NCBI GenBank assembly: GCA_903824185.1
Contig: CAIJVU010000019.1
Location: 1-49,827, forward strand
Origin: an uncultured Hyphomicrobiales bacterium
GTDB taxonomy: Bacteria > Pseudomonadota > Alphaproteobacteria > Rhizobiales > Beijerinckiaceae
Length of the DNA: 49,827 nt
Reading direction: 5' to 3'
The first letter of the stretch is position 1. The number at the start of each line of letters is the position of its first letter. The translations under genes were made by a program, and so were the position numbers. Shown one piece after another: positions 18,933 to 27,188 of the stretch. The notes beneath the pieces are model-generated. The model was not told the DNA's origin. It searched no databases and was given only the letters and a program-made list of their open reading frames with translations.

Positions 18933-19553
18933 ATGGTACGCTTGAGCACTGCACGAGAAAATCTGCGGGTTGTTCGGACTTTGCTTCCGAAAATGGTGAT
19001 GGGGTTTGGTTTCGCGGCCATTGTGACACTGGCCCTGCAAGCGGGTGCCTTGGCGCAAGCCGCGCGCATGGTTGATGGCAAGATGCAAATCGATCTGAAC
19101 TCAGATCGCGCCAAAGCGTCTCTGGCACCTGCCATTGACGAGAGCAAATTGAAAATCAAAGCGCAGGTTTATCTGCCGCTCTATTCGTCGGTGGTTGTGG
19201 GCGGTGGCGCGACGGTTGTGCATATGGGCGCCAATGTGACCTTGCGCAATGCGTCGGTGGATATGCCCGTGACCATTCAGGGTGCGCGCTATTTCGATCG
19301 CAACGGCGAATTGGTGAGCCAGTTGGCACCGGTGGCCTTCACCTTGAAGCCGATGGGCACGGTTGAAATTTTCATTCCGATCACCGAAGCCTCTGTGGGG
19401 ATCAAAGGCGGTCGCGGTGGCTCGATCCTTGTGGATTGGGCAGCCGAAGGATCCGTGCCTGAGCCGATGATGGAAGCGCTGGTGCTGGGTTCGGTCGGCA
19501 ACGGCAGCTATTCTTTCACCGTGCAGGGACGTGGTCTGACACCGGTCCACTAA
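18933..19553 (+). CDS. Secreted DUF3124-family protein
   Basis: A 206-residue protein. A hydrophobic segment at about residues 21-42 (GFGFAAIVTLALQAGALAQA) looks like a signal peptide with a long basic N-region. The mature part matches DUF3124 as I know it: VYLPLYSSVVVG, a beta-rich core with QGARYFDRNGELV, and GSILVDWAAEGSVPEPMMEALVLGS. The function of the family is unknown. GAGGA lies nine bases before the ATG at 18933. Two hairpins follow the stop, so it is probably monocistronic. Confidence 0.75.
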   Translation: MVRLSTARENLRVVRTLLPKMVMGFGFAAIVTLALQAGALAQAARMVDGKMQIDLNSDRAKASLAPAIDESKLKIKAQVYLPLYSSVVVGGGATVVHMGANVTLRNASVDMPVTIQGARYFDRNGELVSQLAPVAFTLKPMGTVEIFIPITEASVGIKGGRGGSILVDWAAEGSVPEPMMEALVLGSVGNGSYSFTVQGRGLTPVH

Positions 19554-19566
19554 GCTTTTCAAATAA

Positions 19567-19594
19567 GCTGTTCAAACCTAGGGCTTTGAACAGC
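19567..19594 (+). terminator. Hairpin after the DUF3124 gene
   Basis: GCTGTTCAAA (19567-19576) and TTTGAACAGC (19585-19594) form a perfect 10-bp stem with an 8-nt loop, 13 bp after the stop. The downstream stretch is T-rich but interrupted by G, so termination is likely weaker than at the next hairpin. Confidence 0.6.
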
Positions 19595-19616
19595 CCTTGA
19601 TGTTTGTTGTTTTTCA

Positions 19617-19657
19617 AAACCAGCGATGATCCTTGCAGGGGCCATCGCTGGTTTTTT
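19617..19657 (+). terminator. Intrinsic terminator between convergent genes
   Basis: AAACCAGCGATG (19617-19628) pairs perfectly with CATCGCTGGTTT (19643-19654), followed by further T. It lies between the DUF3124 gene and the leftward DapA-family gene and can end both. Confidence 0.85.
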
Positions 19658-19666
19658 ATTGGCTCA

Positions 19667-20584
19667 TTAGAAGGCGGCAGGCTTCAACGCATGGCCTGAG
19701 GCTTTCAGGCTGGCGATTAGGTCGTGCGACTGCTGGTCGGTCAAGGCCATCAAAGGCGGACGCAATGTTGCCAGTCCCGCCTGTCCCAGCTCTTTTGAAA
19801 GATAGGCTTTGGCAGCGGGGATCAACGGGAATTTCGAAAACAGCTCGCGCACGGTCGCAACCGGCTTTTGCAACTCGTCGGCATTGCTGTATTGCCAATG
19901 ATCGACCAGATGCCGGATGCCCGCCGCATTGATATTGCCCGATGCGGTGATGCATCCCACAGCGCCAAGCCGCATGGCCTTCACCAAAACGCCTTCGGAG
20001 GAGGGGAAAATCCCGAATCCTTTGAAACGCGTCAACATGGCTTCGGTATTGGCCCAGTCGCCCGATGAATCCTTGATTCCCAGAACGGTTTTCGGATAGC
20101 GCTTGATCAGCCGCTCGATCAGGTCATGGGGCACGCCCACACCGGCGATTTGCGGAATGTGATAAAGCCACAGACCGAGATCACTCGATCCCACGCGCTC
20201 AATCACTTCCGAATAATAGGCGAACAGGCCGTCTTCCGACACCGGCTTGTAATAGAAGGGCGGCAGCATCAACACACCACCGCAGCCAAGCTTCACCGCA
20301 TGGCTAGTCATGGCGACCGTATCCATCAGCGAGCACATGCCGGTGCCGGGCAGCAGCACATGCGGATCAATGCCATCCGCGACCAGACCTTCCAGCAGGC
20401 TTTGGCGTTCCTGCATGGTCAGCGAATTGGCTTCGCTCGTCGTGCCGAACACAGCCAGACCATTGGCCCCTTGGCCCATCAGCCAATGGCATATTTTGTT
20501 GAACAAAACGCTATCGACCGAATAATCGGCTTTGAACGGCGTGATAGCGGGAACCAGAACTCCGGAAAACTGCGCTTGGGCCAT
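19667..20584 (-). CDS. Dihydrodipicolinate synthase (DapA/NAL) family aldolase or dehydratase
   Basis: A class I aldolase-fold enzyme of 305 residues. It carries the Schiff-base lysine K171 (VLGIKDSSGD), Y141 (LWLYHIP) and the threonine pair T48-T49 in FGTTSEANSL. GTTSEA replaces the GTTGE usual in true DapA, and the gene is solitary, so a catabolic role (2-keto acid lyase or sugar-acid dehydratase) is more likely than lysine synthesis. The substrate cannot be named. The ATG at 20584 is preceded by GGGAG. It ends at a shared terminator. Confidence 0.85.
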   Translation of the reverse strand: MAQAQFSGVLVPAITPFKADYSVDSVLFNKICHWLMGQGANGLAVFGTTSEANSLTMQERQSLLEGLVADGIDPHVLLPGTGMCSLMDTVAMTSHAVKLGCGGVLMLPPFYYKPVSEDGLFAYYSEVIERVGSSDLGLWLYHIPQIAGVGVPHDLIERLIKRYPKTVLGIKDSSGDWANTEAMLTRFKGFGIFPSSEGVLVKAMRLGAVGCITASGNINAAGIRHLVDHWQYSNADELQKPVATVRELFSKFPLIPAAKAYLSKELGQAGLATLRPPLMALTDQQSHDLIASLKASGHALKPAAF

Positions 20585-20813
20585 GATGCTCCCTTATGGT
20601 GACGGCTTATGTGAATTGATTATTCCTCCTTAAATCACTCTGCGGCAATCGGAAAGGGCGGAGTGCGTGCAAGCCCTGCGGTGAATGGCAGGCATGTGAA
20701 TTCCAATCAGCGCCGCGATTGCCTTTTGCAGCCGTTATCCTAAGGTAGAGAAGACCGTTTCGGATTTTGCGCTGCAACAAACAGACAGTGCGGATCATAT
20801 CAGGGAGTTGATA

Positions 20814-21791
20814 ATGAAGGCTCATAAGATTTTATGCCAGACCCAAGGTGCTGCCGATGTCATGCAGTTGCAGGAGATCGAGCTTGGCCAACCCGCCGAA
20901 GGGCAGGCGCTGATCCGCCAGACCGCGGTGGGTGTGAATTATCTCGATGTCTATCACCGTTCGGGCGTCTATCCTTTGCCCCTGCCCACCGGCATCGGCA
21001 GTGAAGGCGCGGGCATTGTCGAGGCCGTGGGCGCGGGTGTCACGCATGTGAAAGTCGGTGATCGCGTGGCCTATCAAGGCGGCGATGTCGGCTCTTACGC
21101 CACCCATCGGGTGATGCCCGCCCAACGCCTTTACCCATTGCCGGCCTCGGTCAGTGACGAGCAGGGCGCGGCCATGATGCTCAAGGGCATGACGGTTGAA
21201 TATTTGTTTGATCGCTGCACCCCGCTCAAAAAAGGCGATTTTGCTTTGATGTATGCGGCAGCGGGCGGTGTCGGCCTGATTGCGGGCCAATGGGCTCAGC
21301 ATCACGGCATCAAATTGATCGGCGTCGCAGCCGGTGCCGACAAGTGCAAATTGGCGCGCGAAAACGGCTATCACACCGTGCTGGATCGCAAGACCGACGA
21401 CATCCATGCCAAAGTGATGGAAATCACCGGCGGCAAAGGCGTGCCGGTGGTGTTTGATTCGGTGGGCAAGGATACGTTTGAATTGACACTGTCCATTTTG
21501 TCGACGCGCGGCTATTTCGTGTCCTTCGGTGCGACAACCGGTGCACCGCCTGCGGTGGAAGCGGGTGTCTTGCAGAAAAAAGGCTCGCTGTTTTTCACCC
21601 GTCCGACGCTGGTCCATTACGCCGCCTCGCCGGAAGATTATGCGATGTCGGCGGGCAAGGTCATTGATCTCATCGGCAAGGGCGTTTTGAAGCCGTTGAT
21701 CGGCCAGTGTTATGCGCTCAAAGATGCCGCGAAAGCCCATCAGGATCTCGAAGCCGGTAAAACCATCGGCGCCACCATTTTGGTGCCCTGA
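20814..21791 (+). CDS. qorA: NADPH:quinone oxidoreductase (QorA type, zinc-independent MDR)
   Basis: A 325-residue medium-chain reductase that reduces quinones with NADPH. It has GVNYLDVYHRSGVYPLPLPTG, the nucleotide-binding loop YAAAGGVGLIAGQWAQ, and DRVAYQGGDVGSYA; the zinc ligands of alcohol dehydrogenases are absent, as expected for QOR. The ATG at 20814 is behind CAGGGAG. It is monocistronic between two divergent or hairpin-bounded units. Confidence 0.92.
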   Translation: MKAHKILCQTQGAADVMQLQEIELGQPAEGQALIRQTAVGVNYLDVYHRSGVYPLPLPTGIGSEGAGIVEAVGAGVTHVKVGDRVAYQGGDVGSYATHRVMPAQRLYPLPASVSDEQGAAMMLKGMTVEYLFDRCTPLKKGDFALMYAAAGGVGLIAGQWAQHHGIKLIGVAAGADKCKLARENGYHTVLDRKTDDIHAKVMEITGGKGVPVVFDSVGKDTFELTLSILSTRGYFVSFGATTGAPPAVEAGVLQKKGSLFFTRPTLVHYAASPEDYAMSAGKVIDLIGKGVLKPLIGQCYALKDAAKAHQDLEAGKTIGATILVP

Positions 21792-21816
21792 TCAGCCTTT
21801 AATCGGCTCAAACGGC

Positions 21817-21841
21817 AAGGGGCAAAAAAGACTTGCCCCTT
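21817..21841 (+). terminator. Hairpin after qorA, no T-run
   Basis: AAGGGGCAA and TTGCCCCTT form a 9-bp perfect stem with a 7-nt loop, 26 bp after the stop. The following bases are not a T-run, so it may be a weak terminator or a 3' stabilising structure. Confidence 0.5.
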
Positions 21842-21965
21842 CGCCTTTCGTCGTATTGAATGTCGCTGCGCTGGCTGATGGCCTGCGGCAATGTCTGGGG
21901 AGGAAACGCCCGTCAAGGGCTTGAGGCCGCCACATGACCTTAAAAAAGGCAGGCGGTTCGTTGAT

Positions 21966-21997
21966 CAAAAAAGCGCATGGTCTCATGCGCTTTTTTT
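21966..21997. terminator. Bidirectional intrinsic terminator
   Basis: AAAAAGCGCATG-GTCT-CATGCGCTTTTT is an almost perfect hairpin with A-run and T-run on either side. It separates qorA from the convergent DksA/TraR gene and can stop transcription from both. Confidence 0.92.
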
Positions 21998-22021
21998 ATG
22001 TGGTTGTCTCGCACCGGTCTT

Positions 22022-22339
22022 TTAGGTCGCACAGGACATGCAGCGCGTCGCGGTGGGTTGGGCCTGCAAGCGGGCGGTGGGGATCGGCTCGCCACATTGG
22101 CTGCAAAGGCCGTATTGCCCGTTTTTCAGCCGGTCGATGGCATGTTTGATTTGCGTGATCTCCTTGAGGGCCGCTTTTTCAATCCCTTCCAGATTGTCCT
22201 GATTTTCCAGATCGGCGGCCTGCTCCTCGAAATCGGCGGGCAGCAGCTGGTGCTTGTCTGCATCGATATGGGCGATGCGGGCTTCGAGTGTCTGCAAGCG
22301 TTCGGTCAGTGCGGCGAGAATGGCGGTGTGTTGGGTCAT
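22022..22339 (-). CDS. DksA/TraR-family zinc-finger protein
   Basis: A 105-residue member of the family that binds the RNA polymerase secondary channel. It has an N-terminal coiled coil and a C-terminal four-cysteine zinc finger with C79, C82, C100 and C103 (CSQCGEPIPTARLQ...CMSC). At the coiled-coil tip, E. coli DksA has DxxDxA; by equal spacing to the first zinc Cys, here it is D36-x-x-E39-x-A. It is shorter than DksA, so it is a DksA-like paralogue rather than a clear orthologue. The ATG at 22339 has GAGG upstream. It diverges from the DMT exporter gene. Confidence 0.85.
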   Translation of the reverse strand: MTQHTAILAALTERLQTLEARIAHIDADKHQLLPADFEEQAADLENQDNLEGIEKAALKEITQIKHAIDRLKNGQYGLCSQCGEPIPTARLQAQPTATRCMSCAT

Positions 22340-22497
22340 GGAAAGCCTCTTTGTGTTTTTGCATGGCTTGGTATCGGGCAGTCTAACGCGTTGACCGCGC
22401 ATCGCTTTGCGGCAGATCAAAATCATGCGGTTGGCCAGCAAGGGGCCGCTATGCGCCGAAAGCGCTGGTGCTGTGACAGCTCTGCCTTTAAAGGACG

Positions 22498-23421
22498 ATG
22501 ATCTCACTATTGGTAAAGGGCAGGCCTGTGCCGGATCAAAAGGCGAAAAGCGCCACCATCGGTATTGTTTATATTCTCGCAGCGGTCTTTTGCTTTTCGC
22601 TGATCGATGCCGTGACCCAATATGTGGTGACGGTGGTGCCGACCTTTATGGCGCTGTTTGTCCGCTACATGCTGCAAACCGTCATCACCAGTGCCATTTT
22701 GCTGCCGATGCACGGGCGGGGCCTGCTGCGCACCCAGTATTTGACGCTGCAAATTGTCCGCGGTCTTTTGATCATCATTTCCACCTCTTTGGCCTTTATG
22801 AGCCTGAAAGTGGTGCCGGTCGGCGAATTCACCGCCATTTTGATGATGACCCCCTTGGTGGTGACGATTTTGGCGGTGGTTCTGTTGGGCGAACGCCCGC
22901 GTCCCTCCAGCTGGATTTTTGTCACAGGGGGCTTTATCGGCATGTTGTTCATTGTCCGGCCGGGTGCGGGCGACTCAGGCGGCTTGGGCTGGGATGCCAT
23001 ATGGCCGCTCGGCTGTCTGGTCAGCAGCTCCATGTTCCAATTGTTGAGCAGCTATCTCGGGCGCAGTGAAAAGCCGGTGACAACGCATTTTTATTCCACG
23101 ATTGTCGGAATGGTCTGCGCCTGTGCCATCGTGCCGCCGTCATGGACGATGATCCATGATCTCAATCTCTGGGGCTTGATGACGGTGATGGGTGTCATGG
23201 GCGCTTTGGGACATTTCCTATTGTCGATGGCCTATCAAAAAGCCCCCGCCACCACTTTGATGCCCTATATCTATTGTCAGGTGGGCTTTTCGGTTTTTGC
23301 CGGTTGGATCGGCTTCAACCATGTGCCTGATCACTGGGCGCTGATCGGCATCGGCCTGATTGCGGCCTCGGGTCTTGGAAATGCGCTGAACATGCTGCGT
23401 TTGAAACGGCAGGAATCATAA
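22498..23421 (+). CDS. EamA/DMT-superfamily transporter
   Basis: A 307-residue inner-membrane protein with ten predicted TM helices in two EamA repeats. The first runs from IGIVYILAAVFCFSLIDA to the VLLGERPRPSSW loop and the second from WPLGCLVSSSMFQLL to ALIGIGLIAASG. The family exports amino acids, nucleosides or other metabolites; the substrate is not evident. The start is uncertain: ATG at 22498 has a Shine-Dalgarno too close, whereas GTG at 22528 has AAGGG about 7 nt upstream and would remove ten residues. Confidence 0.85.
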   Translation: MISLLVKGRPVPDQKAKSATIGIVYILAAVFCFSLIDAVTQYVVTVVPTFMALFVRYMLQTVITSAILLPMHGRGLLRTQYLTLQIVRGLLIIISTSLAFMSLKVVPVGEFTAILMMTPLVVTILAVVLLGERPRPSSWIFVTGGFIGMLFIVRPGAGDSGGLGWDAIWPLGCLVSSSMFQLLSSYLGRSEKPVTTHFYSTIVGMVCACAIVPPSWTMIHDLNLWGLMTVMGVMGALGHFLLSMAYQKAPATTLMPYIYCQVGFSVFAGWIGFNHVPDHWALIGIGLIAASGLGNALNMLRLKRQES

Positions 23422-23433
23422 AACAGGTCATAA

Positions 23434-23463
23434 AAAAGGCCACGGGCAATTCCATGGCCTTTT
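23434..23463. terminator. Terminator between DMT transporter and Gfo/Idh operon
   Basis: AAAAGGCCA and TGGCCTTTT form a perfect 9-bp stem with a 12-nt loop, with A and T runs built into the arms. It lies between convergent genes. Confidence 0.7.
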
Positions 23464-23490
23464 GCCTGTGCTTGTGTGAGGGATCAGACC

Positions 23491-24564
23491 TCACAGCGAA
23501 TGTTTGCGCCAGTCATCATAGAGCAGGTGATCATTTTTGATCGGCAGCGTCACCGGATGATGGGTCGCCGCTGAGTCATAAAACGCCGTGATCAATTCCA
23601 AGGATTGCCGCGCATCATCCAGCGAGACGGGCCATGGCGCCTGTCCGTTGAGGGCTGCATGATAGGAGATCATCTGGCCTTTGAAGCGCGAGAACACGGC
23701 AGGGACTTTTTCAAGCGCTGCTTTGATGGCCTGACCTTCCGGCGTATCGGCATAATCGAACTGCCAAGGATCATTGCCCGGTGCATAGGGTTCGAAATGG
23801 CTGGTGATGGTCACATGTTCGAAACAGGCTTTCAAACGGCTGATTTCCTGTTTTGAGCCCAAGGTGCAGTTGAGTGTCACCAAGGCACCGCTGTCCATTT
23901 TGAGGGTCGCAACGGCGCAATCCTCGACCTCGATGTCATTGACCCGTGTCGCGGTCTCGACATAGACGCGTTCGGGCTTGCCCATCAAGGCGCACATCAT
24001 GTCATGCAGATGGATCGCTTGGCTGAGCAAAACGCCGCCCAATTCGATCTTGAGTTTGCCGCGCCATTGAATGGCGTAATAATCGGCACCGCGTGTCCAA
24101 TGGGTTTCGCAGCTCGCAACAAAAGCTTTGCCGGTCAGCCCGTGATCCACCAGATATTTCGCTTTCTGGAAACCGGTTCCCCAACGATATTGGAAAATCG
24201 GCATCAACGTGCCTTTGGAGGTTTTGAGCGCCTCGGCCAGCGCGTCGCAATCTTTCAAAGAGCCGACCAGCGGCTTTTCGCAGATCACATGTTTTCCTGC
24301 TGCCAAGGCTTTCAGGCTTTGCTGCAAATGCAGAGAGGGCGGGGTGCAGATATCAATGATATCGACATCGTCCATCTGTAAAAGCGCATCGAAATCCTTG
24401 ATCCGCTTGGCGACACCGAAGGTGTCACCGACCTCGTCAAGCCGCGCCTGATCGAGATCACACAAAACCGTGACCTCATAAAGATCCTTGAGTTGGCTAT
24501 AGCCTTCTTCGAGATGGGCGCGACCAATACCGAGGCCGACAATCGCAACGCGTTTCCGGCTCAT
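23491..24564 (-). CDS. Gfo/Idh/MocA-family oxidoreductase (second gene of pair)
   Basis: A 357-residue NAD(P)-dependent dehydrogenase of sugars or related polyols. The N-terminal Rossmann fold begins KRVAIVGLGIGRAH, and the family motif is seen as HVICEKPLVGSLKDCDAL. A C-terminal beta-sheet domain follows, with GGVLLSQAIHLHDMM supplying the usual His near the active site. The ATG at 24564 overlaps the stop of the upstream gene by 4 nt. The substrate is unknown. Confidence 0.88.
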   Translation of the reverse strand: MSRKRVAIVGLGIGRAHLEEGYSQLKDLYEVTVLCDLDQARLDEVGDTFGVAKRIKDFDALLQMDDVDIIDICTPPSLHLQQSLKALAAGKHVICEKPLVGSLKDCDALAEALKTSKGTLMPIFQYRWGTGFQKAKYLVDHGLTGKAFVASCETHWTRGADYYAIQWRGKLKIELGGVLLSQAIHLHDMMCALMGKPERVYVETATRVNDIEVEDCAVATLKMDSGALVTLNCTLGSKQEISRLKACFEHVTITSHFEPYAPGNDPWQFDYADTPEGQAIKAALEKVPAVFSRFKGQMISYHAALNGQAPWPVSLDDARQSLELITAFYDSAATHHPVTLPIKNDHLLYDDWRKHSL

Positions 24565-25583
24565 GCAGCACCGCCATTCCATTGCGCTTCGGCCATGGCC
24601 TGCGCCTTCAACACGATTTCCATCGCCTTGAAACAATGGGCTTGCGACATATGGGTTTGCGTGCGGTTGAGCACGTCGAAAGCCAGCTCTTTGCCGAACG
24701 GCTTTTCAACATGGGTGCAATCGAAATATTGCATGCCCTTGCGATCGACAAGGAACAGATGGTCTTTGCCTTCGCGGCCGGCGACATCGATATATTTGCG
24801 TAATTCGATGGTGCCTTCGGTGCCGGTGATGAACATGCGGCCATCGCCCCATGTCGACAAACCGTCTGGCGTATACCAATCCACCCGCACATAGCCGGTG
24901 GCGCGATCCGTGGCCAGCAACATATCGCCGAAATCCTGCAATTCCGGCTTGTCGGGATGGGAGCGGTTGGCGACAGTGGCGGACAGGATCTTCGCATCCT
25001 GCGCACCCGTCAGATACAAAAACTGCTCGGCCTGATGCGAACCAATATCGGTCAGGATACCGCCATAACGGGCGCGCTTGAAAAACCAGTCGGGCCGCTG
25101 GTCTTTGCGGATGCGGTGCGGGCCAAGCCCTGCCGTGTGGATCACTTCGCCAATCGCACCGGCTTTGACCAATTCGCAGGCTTTGACGGTCGAGCGCTGG
25201 TCGTAATGTTCAGAGAACAAAATGGTAAAGATCTGTTTCGTTTCGGCTTGGACGCGGCGGACCTCTTCAAGCTCGCTCAGCGAAATCAGGCCCGGCTTGT
25301 CGCTCATGAAATCCTTGCCATGACGCATGACCTCAAGGCCGATTTGGGCGCGATCCCCGGGAATGGCGGAGGACAGGACCAATTTGATCTCTTTGTCTTC
25401 CAAAATGCTGCGCTTGTCGGCGACACGCGTGGCCATCGGGAATTTTTCGCTGAAGGCCTGCTCCATTACGTCGTCAGGGCAATAAAAGGACTTGAAGGTG
25501 CAGCCCGCACCCAGCATGGCTTTGACCTGTCCTTGAATATGGTCGTGATTGATGCCGATGGCGGCGAAAGAAAACAAGCTCAT
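24561..25583 (-). CDS. Gfo/Idh/MocA-family oxidoreductase (first gene of pair)
   Basis: A 340-residue dehydrogenase-like protein. The N-terminus FSFAAIGINHDHIQGQVKAML lacks the textbook GxGxxG and reads GINHDHI, so cofactor binding may be atypical. The region MSDKPGLISLSELEEV takes the place of the EKP motif, and the C-terminal half contains GGILTDIGSHQAEQFLYL. It is the promoter-proximal gene of the pair, coupled by ATGA to the next. The pair could act on one sugar or inositol derivative. It diverges from the K+ channel genes across 391 bp. Confidence 0.85.
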   Translation of the reverse strand: MSLFSFAAIGINHDHIQGQVKAMLGAGCTFKSFYCPDDVMEQAFSEKFPMATRVADKRSILEDKEIKLVLSSAIPGDRAQIGLEVMRHGKDFMSDKPGLISLSELEEVRRVQAETKQIFTILFSEHYDQRSTVKACELVKAGAIGEVIHTAGLGPHRIRKDQRPDWFFKRARYGGILTDIGSHQAEQFLYLTGAQDAKILSATVANRSHPDKPELQDFGDMLLATDRATGYVRVDWYTPDGLSTWGDGRMFITGTEGTIELRKYIDVAGREGKDHLFLVDRKGMQYFDCTHVEKPFGKELAFDVLNRTQTHMSQAHCFKAMEIVLKAQAMAEAQWNGGAA

Positions 25584-25974
25584 GGTCACTGTGTCCCTGA
25601 TGATGAAAAACGGATCCTGTTCGGCAGCCAAAGGACTGTCCGACTCCTTGACAGCCTCTTAAGCGCCTTGGGGCTGATTTTGAAGAAGAATATGCATCAT
25701 TGAGCAAAATTATGCCCATTTTGGGGCGTTGAGCGTCATAAAGCGCTGTCATCCGGTTCACCGCCTGTGTTTGATGGTTGTGGTGCTCACCGTTGAAAGA
25801 TGTGGTCAGTCTTTATTTTGAAGTCCTTCTCTTTGTTTATTGGAATGATTTTTGAGATCAAAGTCTCAATTGGCGTCCCAATTTCTTGATGCCTCTTGAA
25901 TTTTGAGAAAAATTTTGCAAATGTCTCGCGAGATTGTTGTATTTATTTCGTGATTTGAGTGGGGGACGGAGCGT
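25584..25974. promoter_or_regulatory. Divergent intergenic region with two dyads
   Basis: No gene is seen in these 391 bp. Two operator-like dyads are present: TTGAGA-N6-TCTCAA at 25852-25869 and the perfect palindrome TCTCGCGAGA at 25924-25933. The sequence AGTCTTTATTT at 25808-25818 recurs at 27122-27132 ahead of the second channel gene. The region is AT-rich and should hold the promoters of both flanking units. Confidence 0.5.
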
Positions 25975-26994
25975 ATGGAAGCGTATCGGGATAATGTTGA
26001 GCATCCGAGTGTCGTACATCGGATTTTTCATGATCCAACCTTTAGCCTGTTTAAAACATGGCATCAGATTGTTAATTTCTTCATCTATCTCTCCTGTATC
26101 GCCATTGCGATTGAATCGGTGGATGAGATCGAAGCGGCCTATCACAACGAATTGTTCTGGTTTGAATGGGTTTCGGTTGCCTTCTTCACGCTTGATTATC
26201 TCGGCAACATCTATACGGCGCGCGATCGTCTGAAATACATGACCAGTTTCTGGGGGATCGTCGATCTCCTGTCGATTTTGCCCTCCTATTTGATGCTTTT
26301 GAACTTCACCAGCGCCAAGGCGACCAAAATCCTGCGGATTTTGCGCGTCATCCGGGTGCTGCGTGTGTTGAAACTGGCACGCTCCGCGATGCAGGACGTC
26401 AATGATGCGCAAGCTGGCAAGACCAATCCACTGGCGGCCAATCTGCGTATTTACTTCATTGCCTTGTTCTCGATCCTGATGATCTCCTCGACCTTGATGT
26501 ATAATATCGAAGGTGGTCTCTACACTGCCGATGTCATGGCGGACGGTCAGGCGCAGCTGGATGCCACGCTGGTGAAAGACGGAAAAGCCGCAGGATCTGA
26601 GAAATTCATGCCGGTGGATCCGATTTCCGGCAATTCTCTGCCTGAAGACAAGCGTTTCTTCACCTCGATCCCGACCGCCATGTGGTGGAGCATCGTGACC
26701 TTGACCACAACCGGTTACGGCGATTTGTATCCCTCAACCGTCGGCGGACGGGTGATTGCTGGGATCACCATGTTGCTCGGCTTGGTGCTGTTCGGTATTT
26801 TGATGAATATCGTTGGTCGCACATTGATGGTGGTCTTGTTCGGCGAAACGCATGATCATGATCATGACACAGATCATGATCATATCGAGCATGCGATGAA
26901 CCTCTTCGTGCAAAGCGGTGTCATCAGCCGCATGCGTGCCAAAGAGCTCAGCGAATTGCCACCTGAAAAAATCAGGGCCTTGCTGGATCGGTGA
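25975..26994 (+). CDS. Voltage-gated K+ channel, first tandem copy
   Basis: A 339-residue six-TM channel subunit (tetramer expected). S1 is about 31-48 and S2-S3 about 63-108. S4, at 118-136, has Arg every third residue (ILRILRVIRVLRVLKLAR). S5 is 157-177 and the selectivity filter is TTTGYGD at 244-250. Between S5 and the pore helix is a long extracellular turret (about 178-232) with MPVDPISGNSLPEDKR. The C-terminal tail has a His/Asp-rich run at 292-306 (ETHDHDHDTDHDHIEH) that could bind metal, then a short helical end. The ATG follows a GGACGGAG stretch. A terminator separates it from its paralogue. Confidence 0.92.
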   Translation: MEAYRDNVEHPSVVHRIFHDPTFSLFKTWHQIVNFFIYLSCIAIAIESVDEIEAAYHNELFWFEWVSVAFFTLDYLGNIYTARDRLKYMTSFWGIVDLLSILPSYLMLLNFTSAKATKILRILRVIRVLRVLKLARSAMQDVNDAQAGKTNPLAANLRIYFIALFSILMISSTLMYNIEGGLYTADVMADGQAQLDATLVKDGKAAGSEKFMPVDPISGNSLPEDKRFFTSIPTAMWWSIVTLTTTGYGDLYPSTVGGRVIAGITMLLGLVLFGILMNIVGRTLMVVLFGETHDHDHDTDHDHIEHAMNLFVQSGVISRMRAKELSELPPEKIRALLDR

Positions 26995-27018
26995 TCCGAG
27001 GCATTCGTCTCTCAATTC

Positions 27019-27052
27019 AAAAAACCGCGACTGCTCAGGTCGCGGTTTTTTT
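27019..27052 (+). terminator. Intrinsic terminator between the two K+ channel genes
   Basis: AACCGCGAC-TGCTCAG-GTCGCGGTT with flanking A-run and T-run is a strong hairpin 25 bp after the first channel gene. The two channels are therefore probably separate transcripts. Confidence 0.93.
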
Positions 27053-27188
27053 CGAAATCATGGTTTTTCAATATTAAATGTCATAGATGCTGCAATGCGG
27101 AGTTGAAAAAACAAGTAAACTAGTCTTTATTTCAAAATCAATTTTGCATCGCTTCGGTTATGCGTGACGTGTTGTGTGAGGGTGGACG

